Assembly (NCBI GenBank): GCA_029781855.1
Contig: JAKOVX010000042.1
Location: forward strand, 62,001-126,000
Direction of reading: 5' to 3'
Origin: Acidobacteriota bacterium
Lineage (GTDB): Bacteria; Acidobacteriota; Blastocatellia; Pyrinomonadales; Pyrinomonadaceae
Length of the DNA stretch: 64,000 bases
Shown: positions 52,084 through 61,182 of the stretch, one piece after another
Position numbering within the stretch: position 1 is the first letter of the stretch
Layout: every line of letters begins with the position of its first letter
Translations under genes and position numbers: made by a program
The notes under the pieces: model-generated
What the model was told of the DNA's origin: nothing
The model's input: the letters and a program-made list of their open reading frames with translations, nothing else
Databases searched by the model: none

Positions 52084-53940
52084 TTAAGGTGCAGGATCGG
52101 CAACAAAGTCAAGATCTGCAATGTCGTCCTGGACGCCGACGATCATCGATGGCTGGCGAAAGCGATACTGTTTTGCGGCGACGCTGACGACATACGTCGC
52201 GCCGGACGGGACCTCGTCGAACGAGAAATAGCCGAGATTTGAAGTGCGAACAAGTCTCGTCGCACCATCCACTGATGAAAGCGTCAGCGTCGCATTTGAG
52301 ATGCCGCTTCCGTCCGCACGTCTGACGCGGCCGCTGATACCTACAACTGCCGCGGTCGGAGCATTAGGTCCGGAGATCGCCCACGGAGAAAATTGAGTAA
52401 CGCCCGAATATTCGACCCAATTGTCGACCGCATTTCTGTTGGTCGTACCCTGGATGGTCCATATTGAGCCGTCGAACCTCCAAAGGTTTAGATCAGATTC
52501 GCTGTTTCCGTTCAGCTCTGACTCCAGGTAATGAAGTCTCAATGTGGCCGAATACCCGCTGCCGCCAACTGGTGTTATCGTGTACAGTCGACTGACTGCG
52601 TTCGGAAAACCGGCCGGAACGGTTGCGGGCTCAATCTTGACAAGAACCTCGGTCGGCGGGGTGCCGGAATTGAATAAGATCGTGGTGAACGGATTCCCGT
52701 AACTAACCGCGGTCCCGGGGCAAGAGGCAAGATTCGTCCGTTTAATGTTACCAGTAACTTCTCCCGGCCCGGTCCACGAAACTGAGCATGGAACGCTGAA
52801 TACAGATGGGCCAACGGTTTGGAAAGCTCCGTATGTCTGCAGCGTGCCAGATCCGTACGTGACATCGGTAAGAACACTTGTACTAGACAACGGGTCGAAG
52901 TATATAGAACCGGCACCGGCCCACGTTCCGCTGCCCGCGAGATTCATTTGCTGTGCCGCCAACGGCCAAAAATAGACATTCGCTCCATTTATCAGGCCGT
53001 TGTTAGTGAATGACGTGCCTCGGAATGTGAGGGCCGCAAAGCTGTTTAGCATGTCAAGGGTTCCATTGATGGTCACGTTTCCGCGCACATCGGCACCCGT
53101 TCCGTTGAGCCGAAACACCGCACCGGAATCGACCGTCAACGGCCCGGTGACGACGAAAGGTGCGAATGTCGTATCAGTCCTTACCGAACCACCGGCGATT
53201 TTTAGCTCAGCACCAAAGGTCGCCCCTAAATTCAGACTTCGGATCAGCGGTGTTCCGGAGAGTGGCTGCATTACGAAAGTTCCGGGGCCCGCGACCAAAC
53301 CCGAATTGCTGAGCAAGATGCCGAATTGATTACCGCTACCGGTGGACGTCAGGATGTGACCGTTAAGATCCAAGGTGTAACCGATCTGCCATTCGTCGAC
53401 GGCAAACGACACGTCATTAAGGAGTTTTACCGTCGATGGGGTAGCCGGCAGGTTGTTGCCCATCGCGATCCAGCCGCCCGACCACACACCAACTCCGGCA
53501 ATACTTTGTGCAAGTGGTATCGATCCGGAAGGGTTAAAGCGTACGGCGTCCGCTGTCACGCCGCCGTTGTTTGTAAAAGTTCCGCCAAAGAAGTTGATAA
53601 TGTTGCCGCCAAAAACGGATTCCTTAGTGATAACGCCATTTATCGTAGCATCGCCGTAAATGTTTACGGCTGCCGCGTTCAGCCGAAATGTCGCGCCCGG
53701 GTTGACCGTCAGCGGGCCGCTAAACGTGCCGCCGGCGGAATAGTTGGCGAGGCCGGAGGCCAGAGTGACCCCCGGAGCATTTCCGCCGACGACAACGGTT
53801 CCGAGCGTCGGTGCGAGCCTGAGAGTGCCTGTACCCACCGCACTGCCGCCGGACGAATAAGAATTACCGATAAAATTCAACGTATGACCATTGAAATCCA
53901 TAGTGCCGTTCGCATTAAATGCACCAATATCAAAGGTCAT
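52084..53940 (-). CDS. Downstream part of a giant secreted repeat protein (separated by frameshift)
   Basis: This 618-residue frame lacks its own signal peptide and promoter. Its first residues continue the repeat pattern of the preceding gene once the frame is changed near 54000 (FPIGAVSSGQTVRLLSDM then TFDIGAFNANGTMDF). The body is a run of strand-rich repeats with FTNNGLINGANVYF and SGNFxG-like units resembling autotransporter beta-helices. The C-terminal 80 residues (ISGRVRRADGSGISNATLTL to FDEVPSGATYVVSV) form a carboxypeptidase-regulatory-like (CNA-B) domain. Probably one gene with the upstream frame; whether the split is biological or an error is unresolved. Confidence 0.75.
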   Translation of the reverse strand: MTFDIGAFNANGTMDFNGHTLNFIGNSYSSGGSAVGTGTLRLAPTLGTVVVGGNAPGVTLASGLANYSAGGTFSGPLTVNPGATFRLNAAAVNIYGDATINGVITKESVFGGNIINFFGGTFTNNGGVTADAVRFNPSGSIPLAQSIAGVGVWSGGWIAMGNNLPATPSTVKLLNDVSFAVDEWQIGYTLDLNGHILTSTGSGNQFGILLSNSGLVAGPGTFVMQPLSGTPLIRSLNLGATFGAELKIAGGSVRTDTTFAPFVVTGPLTVDSGAVFRLNGTGADVRGNVTINGTLDMLNSFAALTFRGTSFTNNGLINGANVYFWPLAAQQMNLAGSGTWAGAGSIYFDPLSSTSVLTDVTYGSGTLQTYGAFQTVGPSVFSVPCSVSWTGPGEVTGNIKRTNLASCPGTAVSYGNPFTTILFNSGTPPTEVLVKIEPATVPAGFPNAVSRLYTITPVGGSGYSATLRLHYLESELNGNSESDLNLWRFDGSIWTIQGTTNRNAVDNWVEYSGVTQFSPWAISGPNAPTAAVVGISGRVRRADGSGISNATLTLSSVDGATRLVRTSNLGYFSFDEVPSGATYVVSVAAKQYRFRQPSMIVGVQDDIADLDFVADPAP

Positions 53941-53945
53941 GTCGC

Positions 53946-56900
53946 TTAACAGTCTAACGGTCTGCCCGCTTGAGACAGCTCCGATGGGGAATTTGTTTGG
54001 CCGGGACCGGAAAAATCATGTGCCGGGCCGCCAGTAAAATTTAGAGCACCGGTTCCGATCATCGATCCGGAATTGTCGAAGTCGCCGTTCACCGTAACAT
54101 TTACCGCATTCAGCGAACCTGCATTTCGAAGCCCCTTCGATTGAATGGTATTTACATTAAGATTGACGCCATTTACGACATCACCTGATGCCGTCATAAC
54201 GTGAATGTTGTTCATGTCGCCGGAGTTCGATAAATTACGGCAGTTAATATCGGCATTACCCGGCTGCGATATGTCGGGTTGGACGGTGCCGAAGTTAGCA
54301 ATGTCCTCCCCGGTTGTAAGCGAGGAGTTCAATGTCAAAATGCTGTTGACCCTTAGATTTCGGACCGATGCCGGGGAACCGACCTTGACAGGACAAACAA
54401 TGGCAACATCGTCTGTTGCCAGAGGCACATGTCCACTCGGCCATGTCAGCGGATCACCCCAATAACCAGAGCCATTAAGAGCGCATGAGATTCCGGTTCC
54501 GCCGCCGCCGCTGCCATTGGTAGAGTAAACTGGGGAACCAGTCGAAAATAAGCCGCGACCGTGTGTTACCGCGACGAGCGAACCAGCTCTCCAAAACAAG
54601 TCATCGACCGATACGTTAGCGGGACCGAATTGCGGTACTTGCCAGGTTGCACCGGCATCCTCCGAAGCAAAAATGCCAACCTCCGTTCCAACGTATAGGA
54701 AGTCCGGACGCACAGGATTCAAAAGCATACTTCGAATTGGAACGCTAGGAAGGCTGCTGGCTCCGGCCCCAGAAACCCTGGTCCAGGTCGCCCCAAGATC
54801 CGTGGTACGGTAAATATTGCCAGAGCTAAATCCACCGTAGGTTGCATATATCCAATTCGGGCTCCGTGTTTCGTCGATCACTATCCTCGTCACGAAGCGG
54901 GCCGGAGTAGCAACTGCCGGGGCAAGTCCAACCTTACTTATTGTGGCCCACGTCGGAGCGTCGCTCGTGCCATCGAACGTAAGGAAGATCCTTCCATTGT
55001 TGTCGCCAACTACGACAAAGTCTGAATTGTTTGGCGAAACGACGATCGCGCTGATCGGCACGAAGCTCGGCGGGATCAGTCCATTCGACACCGGGGCCTT
55101 GATCGTCGTCCAGGTTGGATAGCCGCCAGCCTTAATATCGTTGCTGCGCCAGAGGCTTAATCCGCCTGCCAACATCCGGTTGGAATCATTCGGATCGAGA
55201 ATTATTGGTGCGATGAAATTAGCTCCATTGAACGCATCGGTGATTCCCACGGATGGGCTGACGCAAGGCCCACCGTTAGGGTTCGGCTGTCCACCCGGTA
55301 GCGTGTTCACCGGATTGCAGTAAATATAGCCAAAGTTGGCTCCCCCATCACTCGATCGAAATATCCCAAGATTGATGTATTCACCGTAAAAGTAGTTGTT
55401 ATCGGTTGGGTCGGCGGCGGTTATTCCGCCGTCGCCGCCGAACGGTTTTGTCCAAGTCTGGGCATCGCCGCCGAACCTTAACGTTCCATTATCCTGGGCA
55501 CCCCCGACGATGATCCCGGCGGAGTTTGTCGCTGCTCCATAGAATTGAGTGATTGACAGTCCGTTGTTGAGGCTCGTCCAGCCACCGGCATCGGAAACCG
55601 TTGAAATGTCATCCGCCCGGAAAATGCCGCCGTCATTGCTAAAATATGCAGTTTTATTCGTGGTGTTATTAAAGCCCGGATCAGCTACTATCATGTGATT
55701 GTCGCTGTGCATCGGAGGACCGTTTGCTACTTGCGCGATGGGGGACCAGTTTACACCTCCGTCAGTCGATCGAAAGGCGAAAACGCCGCCGACCACCACG
55801 AAGTTTGGATCCATTGGATTTACCCAAATAATATTGTCATAACCGCCTTGGGTGCCCAAAAGCGAATTGCCGGAACTCGCCATGTTAATCCGAATAAATT
55901 TCTGACCACCGTCGGCACTCTTGAAGATCTCGCCATTGGTTTGATTCGGAGCAGTGCCGGTCGACTGGTTCACTGACGCATAGACAATGTTCGGACTACT
56001 AGGAGCGTAAGCGATCTCAACCCTACCTGTAATAACGGCTGTGAATGTTGCTCCACCGTCGGTAGAGAAACGGCTGAACGACCAGGTGGCTCCGCCGTCG
56101 GTTGTATAGCCGATCGCTCCCGACCCACCGGCCACAGCCTTTAGACTGTCAGTCGGATCGAAGTCGATGTCCATGAAGTTCTGCGGAGAACCTGCCATTG
56201 CGGTCCATGTCGCTCCTCCATCCGAGGATCGTCGAATACCGACTACCGTCGCCGCGAGAATTGTCGCTCCGTCGGGCGAAATTGCAAGACGGTTAACATA
56301 GGACCATGCACATGTCGGACCCGCACTTATACAAGCTGTGACCGGATTGGTCGATGTAAGTTGGGTCCAAGTAGATCCGCCATCGTTGGATTTGAATACG
56401 CCGTCGCCTCGCAGACCGTCCGGTGATCCTTGACCTTCACTTCCAGCCAAATTCGCTGCGAACGACTCGCCGGTTCCCGCGTACATTGTATTTGGGTTGA
56501 CAGGATCAATTATGATTGTCGAGACTGCGATATTCGCCATGAAATCGTCGACGGGTGACCAGTTACCTCCCGCATCCGTTGATTTCCAGATGCCGCCGCC
56601 AACACTGCCGATCCAGATCTTATTTGAATCGGTTGGATCGATGATGATCGTCCTGATCCTTCCGCCGATATTGCCCGGGCCAAGCGGCGTCCAAGGGACG
56701 GCAGAAAGACCGGCAACCGTGCCGATCCCTTTTTTCCCCTCGGACATCGCTTTCGTTCGCTGATCGGCGATCATTTCGTTTATGTGCCGCCTTGCCTTGT
56801 TGATCCCATCGGGGTCGATAACACCATTTTCGTCCTGAAGTTGTAATTGTCTGAATCGAACGGCATCGCCGGGGTGATCTCCTTTAGGTCCTTCACCCTC

Positions 56901-57377
56901 GACCTCATTTTCTCGCCCGTTAAACTCGAGTTCTGCGGCCGACCGGGGCGTCGAGCCACTTGCGTCGGCAAGCTCTACGGTAGAGAACAGATTTTTACGG
57001 CAGTCATTCCGGAGACGAGCCAATTTCCCTGAAACCAAGGGACCTGCGGAATATATCGGATTGCCGTTCCTTTCCGATGCTTTACGCGGTGCGGAACCGT
57101 TCCCTTTGATCGGTGGCCCGACGCTTTTACCGTCGTCGGCTTCTAGAAATGCGTTGGTAATCGTTAGGTCTGAAACCAGAGGCGACGCCGTCTTCGCCAC
57201 CGCCGGTTCGGAAACATCCGAGGTCACTAGGTGCAGATCAGCGTCTGCCCTATTCCTCAGCGTGGGAGTCCCAAATGGCCAGAAAGCAAGTAGCACGACT
57301 CCCAAAATCGCAGCCAAAAGAGCCAACAAAGAAACCAACCGTGCTGAATTGCGACTCTTAAATATCCTGAAATGCAT
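53946..57377 (-). CDS. Secreted BNR/sortilin-like beta-propeller protein (5' part of split gene)
   Basis: An N-terminal membrane or signal segment (residues 12-32, LVSLLALLAAILGVVLLAFW) is followed by a linker and a large propeller with many Asp-box/BNR motifs, such as GGIWKSTDAGGNW, VFKSNDGGSTW, IRRSSDGGATW, IFRSSDGGANF and IYRTTDLGATW. This resembles VPS10/sortilin-like or xyloglucanase-type propellers of secreted bacterial proteins. The C-terminal 180 residues start a strand-rich repeat region (GSGYWGDPLTWPSGHVP) that continues, in another frame, in the next open frame. ATG 57377 is chosen over a TTG at 57395. It lies 74 bp after the ScyD-like gene. Confidence 0.85.
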   Translation of the reverse strand: MHFRIFKSRNSARLVSLLALLAAILGVVLLAFWPFGTPTLRNRADADLHLVTSDVSEPAVAKTASPLVSDLTITNAFLEADDGKSVGPPIKGNGSAPRKASERNGNPIYSAGPLVSGKLARLRNDCRKNLFSTVELADASGSTPRSAAELEFNGRENEVEGEGPKGDHPGDAVRFRQLQLQDENGVIDPDGINKARRHINEMIADQRTKAMSEGKKGIGTVAGLSAVPWTPLGPGNIGGRIRTIIIDPTDSNKIWIGSVGGGIWKSTDAGGNWSPVDDFMANIAVSTIIIDPVNPNTMYAGTGESFAANLAGSEGQGSPDGLRGDGVFKSNDGGSTWTQLTSTNPVTACISAGPTCAWSYVNRLAISPDGATILAATVVGIRRSSDGGATWTAMAGSPQNFMDIDFDPTDSLKAVAGGSGAIGYTTDGGATWSFSRFSTDGGATFTAVITGRVEIAYAPSSPNIVYASVNQSTGTAPNQTNGEIFKSADGGQKFIRINMASSGNSLLGTQGGYDNIIWVNPMDPNFVVVGGVFAFRSTDGGVNWSPIAQVANGPPMHSDNHMIVADPGFNNTTNKTAYFSNDGGIFRADDISTVSDAGGWTSLNNGLSITQFYGAATNSAGIIVGGAQDNGTLRFGGDAQTWTKPFGGDGGITAADPTDNNYFYGEYINLGIFRSSDGGANFGYIYCNPVNTLPGGQPNPNGGPCVSPSVGITDAFNGANFIAPIILDPNDSNRMLAGGLSLWRSNDIKAGGYPTWTTIKAPVSNGLIPPSFVPISAIVVSPNNSDFVVVGDNNGRIFLTFDGTSDAPTWATISKVGLAPAVATPARFVTRIVIDETRSPNWIYATYGGFSSGNIYRTTDLGATWTRVSGAGASSLPSVPIRSMLLNPVRPDFLYVGTEVGIFASEDAGATWQVPQFGPANVSVDDLFWRAGSLVAVTHGRGLFSTGSPVYSTNGSGGGGTGISCALNGSGYWGDPLTWPSGHVPLATDDVAIVCPVKVGSPASVRNLRVNSILTLNSSLTTGEDIANFGTVQPDISQPGNADINCRNLSNSGDMNNIHVMTASGDVVNGVNLNVNTIQSKGLRNAGSLNAVNVTVNGDFDNSGSMIGTGALNFTGGPAHDFSGPGQTNSPSELSQAGRPLDC

Positions 57378-57451
57378 CGTTGTACCCGTTCTCAAGTTTA
57401 TGTTCGGTCAGTTTCACACATGCCTCAACTGGATCCTAGCCGTGCCAACGG

Positions 57452-58669
57452 TTACGGCAGAACAACCTTCGTGATCGTTCCGGGTGCGGTATTTGTAATG
57501 AAAATATTGCCATTGTCGGCGTTTCGGGCCATGGCCGTTGGCGTAATGAGCAGCACGCCGAGGTCGACCGGCGTCGCCGATTGGCTGCTGAAATAACGAA
57601 GGCGTCCCGGTGCCTGTGCCAACTGGTTCGTGCTGAACTCCAGCGTGTAATACGACGATCCCGTGTCATCATCGCCCGCACTAAAATCAGATTCGTCGCC
57701 GACCCTGACGACGTCGATCGCGGACGTCAGATTTGGAATAAGGCCGGATGTTGTGCCGTCCTTCATATTTACGCTGCGGACTTCCGACATACCCGGAATG
57801 AATGGGAACCCTGTGAGCAAGGTGACCAGAAGCCTATTTCCGAATCGGTGCACACTATCGGGAACCGCTTCGATGAACGGTCCGCCGATCGTGCCGAAGA
57901 GCGGATTCGGTCGATCAGGGAACATTGTGAGAATGGAATCCGTTCCCGTACTGATGTCGACCGAGTGGATCAGGTTATGGCCGGCATCGACTATATAGAG
58001 GTTTCGCTGGAACATCTCGACGCCGTATAGATGAGAGGCCTTGACGTTGTTCGGATTTCCAGGCCTCGGGGCCGGAGCATAGTCCGGCAAAATCGCCACC
58101 ATTCGAACAGACATCGTTCGCCCCTGCACATTAGCGATGGTGACCGTATTCCCGGCGGCGAGTGAGACTTGGTCAGATGATGTCATTGTGAAGCCGGACG
58201 CGAGCGACGGGTAGTTCTTCGGCAGGCTGACCTCCAAGACCGAATCAAAGATCGGTGAAGAAGGGGTGCCGGGGTTCGGCGACTCAAGTCCCGGTCCCGG
58301 ACCCGGCACCACGGCGTCCCCAACACCGATCGTCACATATAGAGTCTGACCTCTAAGCAATATTCCCGATGGACCGTCGGGATCGCCGGCCGGACCGCCG
58401 AGGAAAGAAACGGCTGACGGCAGGCCGCTGATCAGCGTCCGGCGAAAGCCGGTGGCCTGGTCGATAACGGAGATGCGGCCTGAATTCGCACTCGTGTTGC
58501 CCGCTTCGGAAACGATGAGCGAATTCCCCGCGCCGATCGCGATCTTATTCGGGTGATTCAGGCCGCCTGTAAGCACCGACAATGTTTGGGCAGGCAATGT
58601 CGTCGCGGAAAGAGAATAGACCGAGATCAGAAAAACCAATGATACGTAATAACAAGTAACTTTCTTCAT
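57452..58669 (-). CDS. Secreted ScyD/ScyE-like beta-propeller protein
   Basis: A signal peptide (residues 1-28, ending LPAQ) is followed by a propeller-like protein with the ScyD/ScyE-family phrases LTGGLNHPNKIAIGAGNSLIVSEAG, SHLYGVEMFQRNLYIVDAGHNLI and the final TPTAMARNADNGNIFITN. ScyD and ScyE were named in the cyanobacterial scytonemin cluster, but the family is widely spread and its function is unclear. GAGGAG lies 5 nt before the ATG at 58669, so this is preferred over an in-frame GTG at 58675. It is divergent from the winged-helix regulator and probably cotranscribed with the BNR protein. Confidence 0.82.
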   Translation of the reverse strand: MKKVTCYYVSLVFLISVYSLSATTLPAQTLSVLTGGLNHPNKIAIGAGNSLIVSEAGNTSANSGRISVIDQATGFRRTLISGLPSAVSFLGGPAGDPDGPSGILLRGQTLYVTIGVGDAVVPGPGPGLESPNPGTPSSPIFDSVLEVSLPKNYPSLASGFTMTSSDQVSLAAGNTVTIANVQGRTMSVRMVAILPDYAPAPRPGNPNNVKASHLYGVEMFQRNLYIVDAGHNLIHSVDISTGTDSILTMFPDRPNPLFGTIGGPFIEAVPDSVHRFGNRLLVTLLTGFPFIPGMSEVRSVNMKDGTTSGLIPNLTSAIDVVRVGDESDFSAGDDDTGSSYYTLEFSTNQLAQAPGRLRYFSSQSATPVDLGVLLITPTAMARNADNGNIFITNTAPGTITKVVLP

Positions 58670-58908
58670 ATTCACTCCTCTTTATCTCCTAAAGTAAGAT
58701 CTCCCGGATCTCACCGCACTTATCTTCTTCATTCGATTCGGACCCGCACGATTCGACGTCTTCACACAGTAATTCATTGCATCCCTATCTTCCGCGGTGC
58801 TAAACTTAGCGGATCTCATTTCATCTGACGATCGTCCAGACTAGTCGCCGTTTTGGTTGCAGTTAATGTGTGACTTTACGTGATCGCGGGGAAATAAGTA
58901 CTTCAGTA

Positions 58909-58937
58909 TTTCTGAAAGGTTTCTGAATTGTTTCTGA
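58909..58937 (+). promoter_or_regulatory. Three direct repeats TTTCTGA at 11-bp period before the regulator gene
   Basis: TTTCTGA occurs at 58909-58915, 58920-58926 and 58931-58937, separated by 4 bp each. Seven-bp repeats with 4-bp spacers are the standard site of OmpR/PhoB-type winged-helix proteins. They end 16 bp before the ATG of a gene that encodes exactly such a DNA-binding domain. Confidence 0.65.
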
Positions 58938-58953
58938 CCGCATTTTCAAACCG

Positions 58954-60438
58954 ATGTCACTCAATCTAAGTGAGGCATACGAATTTTCCGGTTTTCGCCT
59001 AAATGTGCCTGAGCGCCTTCTCACCAAGATGGGCAAGGCCGTTCCGTTGTCCGAAAAGGCATTCGAAACGCTTTGCGCTTTGGTAAGGCGAGGCGGCAGT
59101 CTTGCAACAAAGGATGAATTGATATCAGAGGTCTGGCCGGACGCAGTCGTCGAGGCGAATAACCTTGACAAGAGCATTTCGCGACTACGTCGGATCCTGG
59201 GGGAGAAGAGGGGCGAAAATGTCTTTATCGAGACTGTCCGCGGACACGGTTACCGTCTTGTGGCTGAGGTTAAGCGAATTGACCATGGAGCGGTCAACCA
59301 GAAAACATCCTTGTTGCCATCAAATTCATATGAATCCGACTCCGGGTCGCTGAAAGGACGCCGGAACCCGCTTATCGAAAGTGACTCGGTCGCTGTAATG
59401 GCATTTGAGAATCTTAGTTCCGAGTTCGACAACGAGTATTTTTGTGACGGTCTGGCCGAGGCTCTGATAAATGCGTTGTCAAAGGTAAGTGGACTGAGGG
59501 TGGCAGCGAGAACCTCCACCTTTTTTTTTAATGGAAAAAACCTTCGACTGCGAGAGATCGGGAACGCCCTCGGGGTCCATTCCATTCTTGAGGGCAGCGT
59601 TGGGAAAACTGGCGACAGAATTCGGATAACTGTACGACTCGTCAATGCCGATAATGGGTTCACGATATGGGCAGAGCGGTTTGATCGTGAACTTCGGGAC
59701 ATTTTCGACTTACAGGATGAGATAGCAATTGCTGTCGTCGATGGCCTCAAACTTAAACTCGTTGGAAGTGAACGGGTGGCAATTTTGAAGCGGTATACGA
59801 CAAATGCCGAAGCGTATCTGCTCTACCTCAAGGGCCAGTATCATCGTTGGAAGACCTCACGATCGGATTTCGCCAGTTCGTTAAAGTTCTTTCGACAAGC
59901 GGTCGAGCTTGATCCGGAATTCGATCTTGGAAATTTCGGCATATCGGCTTATTACGGTTACGGTACTGCCTGGGGCCAACTGGCGATTCTCCCCGAGAAA
60001 GCATGGCCGCTCGCAACAGAGTATGCGGAACGCGCAGGCAAGATCGATCCGACCTTGCCTGAGCTTAGGCTTTCGCAAGCGGCCCGGGATCTAGTGAATG
60101 GGCGGAATTGGGAGAGTGCCGGACGCGGATTTGCCTCGGTAGTTGATACAAGTTCAAATTTTGCAGAAATACACCACGCGCTTTCGTTCTATTTTTTGAC
60201 ATTGTCTCGATTTGACGAATCAGTTCGTGAAGCTCGACGGGCGGTTGAACTCGATCCGCTTTCATTGCTTTTCAATCGATTCGTTGGATTTACTCTATTT
60301 TGTGGTAGACGTTACGATGATGCAGTATCTCAGCTGAAAGAAACACTTGAAATGGAACCTAACAATTCGTCTGTAAATGAACTGTTGGGTGCCGCCTATA
60401 TACAAAAAGGAATGTTCGCCGAGGCGGTGGAGTCATGA
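58954..60438 (+). CDS. CadC/ToxR-like winged-helix regulator with TolB-like and TPR regions, cut short by TGA
   Basis: Residues 1-105 form an OmpR-type winged-helix DNA-binding domain (FRLNVPERLLTK, LVRRGGSLATKDELISEVWPD, LDKSISRLRRILGE, FIETVRGHGYRLVAEV). It is followed by a TolB/FlgO-like domain (SVAVMAFENLSS, FCDGLAEALINALSKVSGLRVAARTS, HSILEGSVGKTGDRIRI) and TPR repeats from about 285. No membrane segment is visible. A TGA at 60436-60438 ends the frame at residue 494, in the middle of a TPR, and the same frame then runs on for 120 codons. Tandem repeats upstream suggest autoregulation and control of the divergent ScyD-like gene. Confidence 0.85.
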   Translation: MSLNLSEAYEFSGFRLNVPERLLTKMGKAVPLSEKAFETLCALVRRGGSLATKDELISEVWPDAVVEANNLDKSISRLRRILGEKRGENVFIETVRGHGYRLVAEVKRIDHGAVNQKTSLLPSNSYESDSGSLKGRRNPLIESDSVAVMAFENLSSEFDNEYFCDGLAEALINALSKVSGLRVAARTSTFFFNGKNLRLREIGNALGVHSILEGSVGKTGDRIRITVRLVNADNGFTIWAERFDRELRDIFDLQDEIAIAVVDGLKLKLVGSERVAILKRYTTNAEAYLLYLKGQYHRWKTSRSDFASSLKFFRQAVELDPEFDLGNFGISAYYGYGTAWGQLAILPEKAWPLATEYAERAGKIDPTLPELRLSQAARDLVNGRNWESAGRGFASVVDTSSNFAEIHHALSFYFLTLSRFDESVREARRAVELDPLSLLFNRFVGFTLFCGRRYDDAVSQLKETLEMEPNNSSVNELLGAAYIQKGMFAEAVES

Positions 60439-60798
60439 CGTCGTGCAGCGAGGTATGAAGGTGACGAAGAAGCCTACTCAATATTGTCGGTCAAGATAGC
60501 TCGATCTAGCGATGTGACGACGTCGATACAAAAACTGGCGAAGTTGCGACTTGATCGCCTCGGACAGGAGGCCGCGACCGCGGAATATGTCCCGTCGATC
60601 TATTTTGCTTGGCAACATATTATGTCAGGCGATGATGATAATGCGCTGGACTGGCTGGAAAAAGCCGCCGCCGAACGAAACGTGTTTCCGCTCCTGATAA
60701 ACGTCGATCCTATTTATGACCGGCTTCGCTCGCACCGCAGATTTGCATCGATCGTCGCATCAATCGGGTTTCCCGATGGCTACGCGGCTGGTTTCTAA
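60439..60798 (+). pseudogene. In-frame continuation of the regulator beyond the stop
   Basis: The frame is unchanged and encodes RRAARYEGDEEAYSILSVKI, then YVPSIYFAWQHIMSGDDDNA and WLEKAAAERNVFPLLINVDP, the usual ending of TPR regulators of this type. It shows that the TGA removed 120 codons from a formerly longer protein, or that TGA is read through. Confidence 0.7.
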
Positions 60799-61016
60799 AG
60801 ATAATATCTATTTTGGCGTCCGGCCAAGAGATTGAAATAGAAGTTGTGCGATCGGTCAAGGAGCTATCGAAAAGCCCGTCCCCTTAATCATGTAGTTTCG
60901 TCTCCAGTCTTCTTGAACACTATTAGAAAGGCCCGGCCGATCGACTCCTGCGGTTCCTGCTTTTAGTGATTTTTTTACTGGTTACAGCTTTTTGCTCGCT
61001 GCTCGCTGCTTACCGA
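60799..61016. other. Spacer; nothing seen
   Basis: No gene, promoter or terminator could be supported between the regulator remnant and the FG-GAP relic. Confidence 0.4.
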
Positions 61017-61075
61017 TCACCTCACGAACTCATTCAGCACGGGCACGGGGCCGGTTGCGCCGAATTGCTAGATGA
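61017..61075 (-). pseudogene. Second relic of an FG-GAP gene 3' end
   Basis: The minus strand reads (stop)QFGATGPVPVLNEFVR(stop). The 58 bp align at roughly three quarters identity with 51872-51930, sharing GCCGAATTGC and both ends. Confidence 0.5.
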
Positions 61076-61182
61076 TCGTGCCTGCTGTCGAGTCTCGGCC
61101 ACTCCAGATTTTGTATTAGATAGATCTCTAAGTAGATCAAGAAGACGTAAGCCAAGTGTTTTTTTTTCTTAGCGCTGATAAC

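Noticed and set aside
60436..60438. Selenocysteine codon
   Set aside because: No SECIS-like hairpin was evident after the TGA, no sel genes are present, and the family is not known to use selenium.
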